Shown piece by piece: positions 42,085 to 47,117 of a stretch of DNA of 47,117 nucleotides (within the stretch, counting starts at the first letter, position 1; each line of letters starts with the position of its first letter). Both the position numbers and the translations under genes were made by a program. This DNA comes from Microvirga vignae (GTDB lineage: Bacteria; Pseudomonadota; Alphaproteobacteria; Rhizobiales; Beijerinckiaceae): contig NZ_LCYG01000005.1 of assembly GCF_001017175.1 (NCBI RefSeq), positions 1 through 47,117 on the forward strand. The letters are read 5' to 3'. The notes under the pieces were generated by a model. It saw nothing but the letters and a program-made list of their open reading frames with translations. It ran no database searches and was not told the origin of the DNA.

Positions 42085-42976
42085 CTTCAGCTCCATCTCG
42101 AAGCGGGTTTCGTCTTTCGCTGCCGGTGTATCCGGAGGCCGAAGACCTGTTGGATCGCATGTTATATAGACGGGAATGAAGCTGTAGAATGTTTGTTGAG
42201 CATCCTCTGGCCGATACGGGTCAGTGAACTGGTGGACCGCCAGATTGCCGGGACAGTCACTTGGGCGTTATGCGGGCATATGTTCACGCCGGAACGAACC
42301 ACATCCCTTGAGCAGATTATCAAAAGGAGCCGCTTTGTTGCTGGAGCCGATCTGTTGGGAGCGAACAGGCGGCAAAAGCCTTTATTATCGGCACCGGCAA
42401 TACCCTCAGCGTCGTTGCAGGCATCTACGACAAGGTCGATGTGTTCGCTGATCTCGATCTGTACTTCATGGTCTAAGCATAGTCTCGTTCCAACACGGCT
42501 GATAATTTGAGACACCTTTGTGGTATTAGCGCCGGTGGGACCATATTCCCGCCGCTTAACCTTATGGTGGATCGAAAAAGAACGTGACCGATGTGATCCT
42601 CTTAAGCCATAGAACGAGCCAGCTTTTGATCGAGCATATGTTGGACGCTCACCTTATCATGGCAGCGGCGCGGCTGATGAAGCGGCTTTAGCCAAGAAAT
42701 TTCGACTGACCGCCAATGACAGCCTAATTCATGCCGTACTGCATCAGGGACAAACCAAGTACCTGGCCAACCTTAAGCAGAAGGCACAAATCATCTCCTC
42801 TTTCCGGACATGAGTAAACTCATAAGTATCATCGTCCTGAATTGCCAATGAGGAGCCAAGACGAAGCCACAATACAGTTCAACAGTTCACTATGGCAAAT
42901 TTTCAGCTTCGGTCTGGCCATGTACCCTGAGCGGTAACTATAGCTGCAACCGATTTGAGACGACCAAGGACATTCT
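42085..42976. other. Gene-free stretch with degraded fragments
   Basis: No intact gene is seen in about 890 bases. A plus-strand frame ending at 42474 reads AKAFIIGTGNTLSVVAGIYD, then KVDVFADLDLYFMV, which looks like the end of a real but broken protein of unknown family. A second remnant is the repeated segment at 42629-42705. The stretch marks the edge of the conserved operon. Confidence 0.55.
42629..42705 (+). repeat. Diverged repeat copy A (matches 46480-46556)
   Basis: This segment and the one at 46480-46556 are clearly alike across about 76 bases, including bases after a shared stop codon. Translated, copy A ends in IEHMLDAHLIMAAARLMKRL and copy B in AEELLDAQLMMAAARLMRLL. Neither has a convincing start. 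They look like remnants of a small paralogous gene. Confidence 0.5.
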
Positions 42977-44182
42977 ATGGTTTGGCAAAGACGTGCGGCA
43001 CACCGCGAAAGTTTTGCCTCACCCCGGTTCGGAAGTCCGTGGTGGTTGGGCATGGTTGGTATCCTCATCTTTGGGGGTACCACGGCGTACCTATTGCCCG
43101 GCTTTGCAGGAGGCAGGCGTGCAACAGAAGACTACTTCTCGGGAATGATGAACGCTCATTCTGTCCCAAGCGAAGCCTCTGCCGGCGATCCGGTGCCATT
43201 CACTTGGCTCCTCTCGCCTGCTGGCAGATGGCAAGGCCTGCCTCTGCTGGCGTTGCAGAATTCTGCTGATGTCGCTGAAGTCGGCGAGCTCAAGATTGCC
43301 TCACTACAGACGGCTTTTGAGCGCGAGAGGGATCGTGCAGGCGCTGCGCAGATTCAAATAGCGACTCTCCAAGAGCAGCTGGCCAGGCAGAAGGAGAAAT
43401 ATGAAGAAAAGCAGGAGGAGGTAATAATTCTGCGGGAACAGCTTACTGACTCGAAGGCGAATGCGCTGCAAAGGGCCGAGCATCAGAGTGAAGCTATCGA
43501 GGAGAAGGAACAGACAGACAATGCATTGTTGAGGGAGGCCGCCTCTCATGTGGAATTAGCGAAGCTGAGAGCTAGTCTCATTGATGCTCAGAATGCAGCA
43601 GAGAGCGAGAGGAAAAAGGCTCTTTCGGCATACGAACAGCTGGAGGCCGCGCAAGGTCGGCTCGCCGCACTCATCACGTTAGAGGGCAACAGGGCAGACA
43701 CCGAGAGTCAACTTCGGCCAAAGGAGGAACAAGTTGTCGCTCCTCTCTATGAGAACCGCAAAGAACTGCTTCCAGCAACTCGAATCTTCCAGCTCCCCCT
43801 GCCTCTGACTGCGTACCCGGCTCCATCAGACAGGCAAGAGAATGAGGCAGAACCAGATACTCTACAGGCGATAAATCCAAGCGCAACGGACCGCAATGCT
43901 CGGCAAGCCTCTCTGCCGCCTAGGGCAAGAGCACCGGTTGAACGAGACAATAACGCAGAAGCCGCTGCAATTCGCAGCCATCGACTCCGAGTGGGGTCTG
44001 ACGCCCGGAGACTGGTAAAGCGGGGGGATGTGTCCCGAGAGCAAGCCGCCCAGTCGATCGACAAGGCTTCTCCCAGCCCAAGCCAAGGACCTCGTTTGCT
44101 CGTGGAAGACGTTCAGAACTCACGCAGTCCTGGCGTTCTTCGTCTGCCAGGTGCTTTGCTGCCGGACAACAGGCTATGGTGA
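42977..44182 (+). CDS. Membrane-anchored coiled-coil protein of unknown function
   Basis: I do not recognise this 401-residue protein. After a basic N-terminus there is one hydrophobic segment (WWLGMVGILIFGGTTAYLL, about 22-40), so the bulk is probably periplasmic. Residues from about 100 to 240 are a long charged coiled coil (LQEQLARQKEKYEEKQEEV and similar heptads). The C-terminal 150 residues are Pro-, Arg- and Ser-rich and look unstructured. CAAGGA at 42965-42970 precedes the ATG. Codon usage looks less biased than in the catabolic genes. No neighbour suggests a role; a scaffold or envelope function is possible. Confidence 0.62.
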   Translation: MVWQRRAAHRESFASPRFGSPWWLGMVGILIFGGTTAYLLPGFAGGRRATEDYFSGMMNAHSVPSEASAGDPVPFTWLLSPAGRWQGLPLLALQNSADVAEVGELKIASLQTAFERERDRAGAAQIQIATLQEQLARQKEKYEEKQEEVIILREQLTDSKANALQRAEHQSEAIEEKEQTDNALLREAASHVELAKLRASLIDAQNAAESERKKALSAYEQLEAAQGRLAALITLEGNRADTESQLRPKEEQVVAPLYENRKELLPATRIFQLPLPLTAYPAPSDRQENEAEPDTLQAINPSATDRNARQASLPPRARAPVERDNNAEAAAIRSHRLRVGSDARRLVKRGDVSREQAAQSIDKASPSPSQGPRLLVEDVQNSRSPGVLRLPGALLPDNRLW

Positions 44183-44357
44183 AATCTAATCGCCTCATGG
44201 TCTCATTGATCACAACGGAGATCCAACGCCTGCAACAATGACTTGGGCCTGCGCGACCATGCCTGTGACCCGGCATGTCTGGGAGATGGGGCAGATTAGA
44301 GCTAAGCGCCGGGATCCGGGCCAACGCATATGTCTGGCGCATCTGTCAGGAGGATCC

Positions 44358-45266
44358 ATGCTTCGGATATCGCTCGTTTCACTCATTACCATCGCGTTGC
44401 TGGCAGCTCAGCCTGCCTTCGCCAAAGGCGGAGGTGGAGGAGGGAACGGCGGTAATGCCGGTGGCGGTGGTCAGGGCAGTGACAACGGTGGCGACGGCAA
44501 AGGCGGAGGCTCAGGCAACGGAAATAGCGGAGGCAACGGAAACAGTGGCGGTGGTGGAAATGCCGGGGGACGCGGCGGTCAGGGCAGCGAAGGTAGTGAA
44601 GGCGGCAAAGGTGGTGGAAGTGCCGGAGGTGGCGGTCGCAACAATGGGAATAGCAGCGGTGGCGGTCGGGGAGCCGGAAACAGCGGAGGACATGTCGGAG
44701 AGGGTGGCAGTCAAGGCACTGTAAACGGAGGTAGCGGTGGTGCCAGAGGCACTGGGGGCACAAGCAGTCAGGCCAGCAACAACAGCAGCGGAAAACCTGG
44801 CGGAGCATCAACTTCAGCATCAGCACCCACAGGAACAGATCCGACAGGCCCAGCAAGTCCGCGAGTGACACCGGCTGCTTCCATTCCAGCAACTGTGACA
44901 CCGACATCGACATCGCTCGGAGTAAGGGGAAGCAGTACCGCAATGGCTCTGCCGTCCCCTCTCTTGCCCCGTTTTGAAGCATCAGGCTCTACAAGAGACT
45001 CTGCGGGGTCATTCGCTTGGCGGCCCGGCGTCCCCAGCCAGATTGTCCAGGCATGTCGCACCTCCGTTGCGACGGCAGCACTTCCCCATGGAGCTGTGCG
45101 GGTGGACGCAGCGAGCGCCGGACGGGCGAGCCGGACGCAGGATGGAGGACTCATGGCTCCTATCGAGGTAAGAGTTGTTTACGCCCGGGCGAATGCTCGC
45201 CAAGTCCGCCAGTCTCGCGTGGCATGCCGGCTCAATGCTGGCGGCACAGTTGTGGCTCTCCGCTGA
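44358..45266 (+). CDS. Secreted glycine-rich protein of unknown function
   Basis: This 302-residue protein has a clean signal peptide (MLRISLVSLITIALLAAQ, cleaved after AFA). About 110 residues of low-complexity Gly/Asn/Ser sequence follow (residues 24-150), then a Thr/Pro/Ser-rich linker. The compact C-terminal segment contains two cysteines (VQACRTSV and SRVACRLNAGG) that could form a disulfide. The ATG at 44358 has CAGGAGGA just before it; an in-frame ATG at 44238 would not give a signal peptide. The Gly-rich DNA is built of short GGN-type repeats. It may be a cell-surface or matrix protein, with no firmer assignment possible. Confidence 0.68.
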   Translation: MLRISLVSLITIALLAAQPAFAKGGGGGGNGGNAGGGGQGSDNGGDGKGGGSGNGNSGGNGNSGGGGNAGGRGGQGSEGSEGGKGGGSAGGGGRNNGNSSGGGRGAGNSGGHVGEGGSQGTVNGGSGGARGTGGTSSQASNNSSGKPGGASTSASAPTGTDPTGPASPRVTPAASIPATVTPTSTSLGVRGSSTAMALPSPLLPRFEASGSTRDSAGSFAWRPGVPSQIVQACRTSVATAALPHGAVRVDAASAGRASRTQDGGLMAPIEVRVVYARANARQVRQSRVACRLNAGGTVVALR

Positions 45267-45294
45267 TAACGTGTCATTTGCCGCGGGTGCTTAG

Positions 45295-45492
45295 TCAGCA
45301 GGAAGAGAAGAACTCGTCGCGCAGGATCGCGAGGAGCCAAGCCGCCAGGTTGGTGCCTCGCTCAAAGCTGCTTCTTTCGTCCCAAGCCCTTAGGATTGTC
45401 TCCTGAACCAGATCCTCGGCCCGATGCACGTCGTAAGTCCGGAACATAGCCGGCGCTCTCAGGTTGAGCACCGCCTTCATCAGTTGTGCCAT
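45295..45492 (-). pseudogene. Truncated ECF-type sigma factor, region 2 only
   Basis: The 65-residue frame contains a good sigma region 2 (HRAEDLVQETILRAWDERSS, then FERGTNLAAWLLAILRDEFF) but stops right after it, so region 4, needed for -35 recognition, is missing. No continuation is visible in other frames downstream. It could be a decayed EcfG/RpoE-like gene. A very short functional product is unlikely. Confidence 0.65.
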
Positions 45493-45724
45493 GAACTCGG
45501 GAACAGAGCCTTCAGCGCGGGTCTGAAGGGTCCTTTCCAGCGCCGGGCCAGACCGCCCAGTTCTCTTGGAAGATGGTCGCCTACCATCTCGTGACAGAGG
45601 TGGTGCTGCCCGAGGTGATCACGGATCGGATTCCCGATGTTCTGTTCTCAGCATTCAACGCTAACGCCATCATCGGATGCTCCTCACGCTGCTAAGCTTC
45701 AAGAGGCTGGCAAACCGACACATG

Positions 45725-45955
45725 TTAGTTTGGGTCCCTGCGAACGCTGCCCTTGGATCGCCTCAAGCGTGCGCCTGCATTGGCTTCTTGCAACGCGAGA
45801 AGAAGAACACCGATGTCTTCGTCCAGCAGTTCAATAGCGTTGCGGGCGTACTCTCGGAATCGTTCCTTGTGTCGTGCAGGCTCGCCTTCCCACAGACATA
45901 CTCCGTGCTCAGCTTCGTAGATCGCCTGTGCCACTAGTTCGACTTGGTCGTTCAT
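45725..45955 (-). CDS. Small conserved-looking hypothetical protein
   Basis: This 76-residue protein (MNDQVELVAQAIYEAEHG at the start, then EYARNAIELLDEDIGVLLLA) is acidic and probably helical. The type is often seen as a small hypothetical in alphaproteobacteria. The ATG at 45955 follows an AGAGGCT box and is preferred over the upstream ATG at 46003. The last dozen residues (AGARLRRSKGSVRRDPN) are unusually basic and may be a read-on after a lost stop. Function is unknown. Confidence 0.6.
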   Translation of the reverse strand: MNDQVELVAQAIYEAEHGVCLWEGEPARHKERFREYARNAIELLDEDIGVLLLALQEANAGARLRRSKGSVRRDPN

Positions 45956-46003
45956 CTTAGCCTCTATGAGGGAAACAGGATTTATCCTTGACCTGGGGAG
46001 CAC

Positions 46004-46628
46004 TAGGGTTGCAGCTGTGTCAGATGCCGGCCAGCAGAAGGCCTGCTTCTATGAAGGAGCTGACAGACACGCAGAAGAGGGATCCGCGCATCGCAATGAG
46101 GGGACAGCGCTTGGAATTCTCAAAGGATTAGCAGCCTGTGCTTCAATCTTGCCTGTCACTTGGGAATGGTTCATGGGCCAGTTCTGCCTCGTCAATCCAG
46201 GGCGCATGAACAGAAAACGGAGGCATTCGCCGATTTATTCCCTCACTAATTATCCGCGAGCATTGCGAGAGCGTCGGAGCCTCAGTTATTTGCTGTTGAA
46301 TGTGCCATATTATCGAGGGGTCTAAGCGCCATGCTGAGCAGCAATGGCACCGCCGAATAAATGGGACTAGCCAAGGGATTTCGGTTCCGAATTCAAGACT
46401 AGGAAAGCGAAGGCAAATGCGCGGCTCCTTGGGGATGCGGTAGGCCACGTACGAGCGGTGGGCGGTTCACTATGACGCGGCCGAGGAGCTGCTCGATGCT
46501 CAACTCATGATGGCCGCGGCACGGCTGATGAGGCTGCTTTAGGCGCAAGGTTTCGAAGTTGGATCTATGGGCTTGGAGTGCGCTTCGGCCTCTCCCCAAT
46601 CTCATTTAGTCGATTTCTGTCGCAGAAG
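46004..46628. other. Gene-free stretch
   Basis: No family-like reading frame is seen in about 620 bases. A plus-strand frame at 45966-46325 is open but shows no recognisable feature or ribosome-binding site. The only structure noticed is repeat copy B. Confidence 0.5.
46480..46556 (+). repeat. Diverged repeat copy B (matches 42629-42705)
   Basis: See copy A. The reading YDAAEELLDAQLMMAAARLM ends in a TAG at 46540-46542, and similarity to copy A continues for about 14 bases after the stop, which points to a DNA-level duplication or a repeated gene end. Confidence 0.5.
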
Positions 46629-46649
46629 CCTGCCCCTTGGAGGGGCAGG
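46629..46649. terminator. Hairpin downstream of the FG-GAP gene
   Basis: CCTGCCCC / GGGGCAGG (46629-46636 and 46642-46649) is a perfect eight-base stem with a five-base loop, 56 bases beyond the stop of the leftward FG-GAP/VCBS gene. There is no clear T run. Confidence 0.55.
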
Positions 46650-46704
46650 ATGAAGCGTTCATCTGTCGCCCGCACAGAAGTCCGGAACCTATTCGGTATT
46701 CCGC

Positions 46705-47117
46705 TTAAACGACGAAGGTGTCTGTCTGACGGAAAATGTCGTCCCGGTTGTCGCCGTTATAGTCGCCTACGTACCAGCCATCGGTGCCATTGCCTGCGCC
46801 TGTCCAGCTGCCGGCGAAGTTGAACGAGTTCCCGTCCGACAGGAAGACCTCGGCTCCCGACCGGCCGGGCACATAGCGGAAGACGTCGTCCGCACCGTCA
46901 CCATTGAAATCACCGACATACCAGCCGTCAGCACCGGATCCAGCCCCTGTCCAGCTACCGGCAGGCTCGAACGAGTTTCCGTCCGACAAGAAAACTTCGG
47001 CTCCGGATACACCTGGCACGTAGCGGAAGATGTCGTCTCGGTTGTCACCGTTGAAGTCGCCTAAATACCAGAAGTCGGAGCCACTGCTTGCCTCTGTCCA
47101 GCTGCCGTCGAAGTTGA
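46705..47117 (-). CDS. FG-GAP/VCBS-repeat protein, C-terminal end (cut by the window edge)
   Basis: The frame enters from the right edge and ends with TAA at 46705-46707, giving 136 residues. It consists of 49-residue (147-base) repeats of the form GAEVFLSDGNSF, then GSWTGAGxGxDGWYVGDFNG, then DGADDVFRYVPGRS. Each repeat contains a D-x-N-G-D-x3-D calcium-binding loop (DFNGDGADD, DYNGDNRDD). Such repeats build beta-propellers in secreted or surface proteins (FG-GAP, VCBS). The last repeat is closed by QTDTFVV. The N-terminal part, including any signal or enzymatic domain, lies outside the window. Confidence 0.82.
   Translation of the reverse strand, partial: NFDGSWTEASSGSDFWYLGDFNGDNRDDIFRYVPGVSGAEVFLSDGNSFEPAGSWTGAGSGADGWYVGDFNGDGADDVFRYVPGRSGAEVFLSDGNSFNFAGSWTGAGNGTDGWYVGDYNGDNRDDIFRQTDTFVV
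46713..47117 (-). repeat. Tandem 147-base repeats coding for FG-GAP/VCBS units
   Basis: Two complete units and part of a third are visible. Neighbouring units share most bases, for example around the GAEVFLSDGNSF and DGWYVGD codons, which points to recent tandem duplication or gene conversion within the gene. Confidence 0.7.

Noticed and set aside
44386..44982. A 198-codon minus-strand open frame rich in Cys/His/Arg opposite the Gly-rich gene
   Set aside because: It is the antisense of GGN repeats, which inevitably gives such a composition.
45966..46325. A 119-codon plus-strand open frame
   Set aside because: No ribosome-binding site, no recognisable motif, and it lies in a decayed stretch.
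46713..47117. CRISPR-like regular repeats at the right end
   Set aside because: The repeats are 147 bases, coding and contiguous, and translate into FG-GAP/VCBS units; there are no spacers.

Overview
The window is GC-rich, densely coding DNA with an alphaproteobacterial gene repertoire: tricarballylate dehydrogenase, Tct-type tripartite carriers, FCD-type GntR regulators, MmgE/PrpD enzymes, and the ABC/luciferase-like/AhpD cluster known from rhizobia. The overall look suggests Hyphomicrobiales, perhaps a Microvirga- or Methylobacteriaceae-like organism. That placement is an inference from gene content, not a phylogeny.

Positions 1-28,856 form a large polycarboxylate-catabolism region. It starts with the edge of a GntR regulator and the tricarballylate dehydrogenase pair tcuA-tcuB, followed by an orphan TctC-type binding protein. 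Two divergent MmgE/PrpD genes come next, then an AbrB-family membrane protein and an SDR oxidoreductase. A complete TctC-TctB-TctA transporter with a third MmgE/PrpD gene follows. A fourth MmgE/PrpD gene stands divergent to a GntR regulator. Next are a three-gene ABC importer, a second GntR regulator divergent to a fifth MmgE/PrpD gene, and an isopropylmalate/isocitrate-type dehydrogenase. The right part holds an operon of a fluoroacetate-dehalogenase-like hydrolase and a four-domain rhodanese protein, divergent to a PdxA-type dehydrogenase and a tartrate-dehydrogenase-type enzyme. Six intergenic regions in this stretch carry the same 12-bp palindrome (ATTGTTGACAAT or a one- or two-base variant). 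Two more carry a related GTATAC-centred palindrome. I read this as one or two GntR regulons that turn on uptake (three different import systems) together with dehydrogenation, hydration/decarboxylation and dehalogenation of small carboxylates. The substrate is not proven by the sequence.

Positions 28,882-33,628 are a graveyard. They contain a decayed tandem copy of the tartrate-dehydrogenase gene, intergenic palindromic repeats and a frameshifted extradiol dioxygenase. They also contain an in-frame chimera of an RraA/LigK-type aldolase and a 6-phosphogluconate-dehydrogenase-like protein, plus 5'-truncated pieces of livF and of a cobalamin-independent methionine-synthase-type gene, abutting within a few dozen bases.

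Positions 33,629-42,084 hold a second intact unit: an Lrp/AsnC regulator divergent to a tightly overlapping operon. The operon encodes a family-5 binding protein, two permeases, a double ATPase, an FMN-dependent luciferase-like monooxygenase and two carboxymuconolactone-decarboxylase/AhpD-like proteins. This is a conserved but functionally undefined import-plus-oxidation system.

Positions 42,085-47,117 are gene-poor. They contain a membrane-anchored coiled-coil protein, a secreted glycine-rich protein, a truncated sigma factor, a small conserved hypothetical protein, two diverged copies of a short degenerate sequence, and the C-terminal end of an FG-GAP/VCBS-repeat protein running off the right edge. 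I saw no rRNA, tRNA, CRISPR array or intact transposase.
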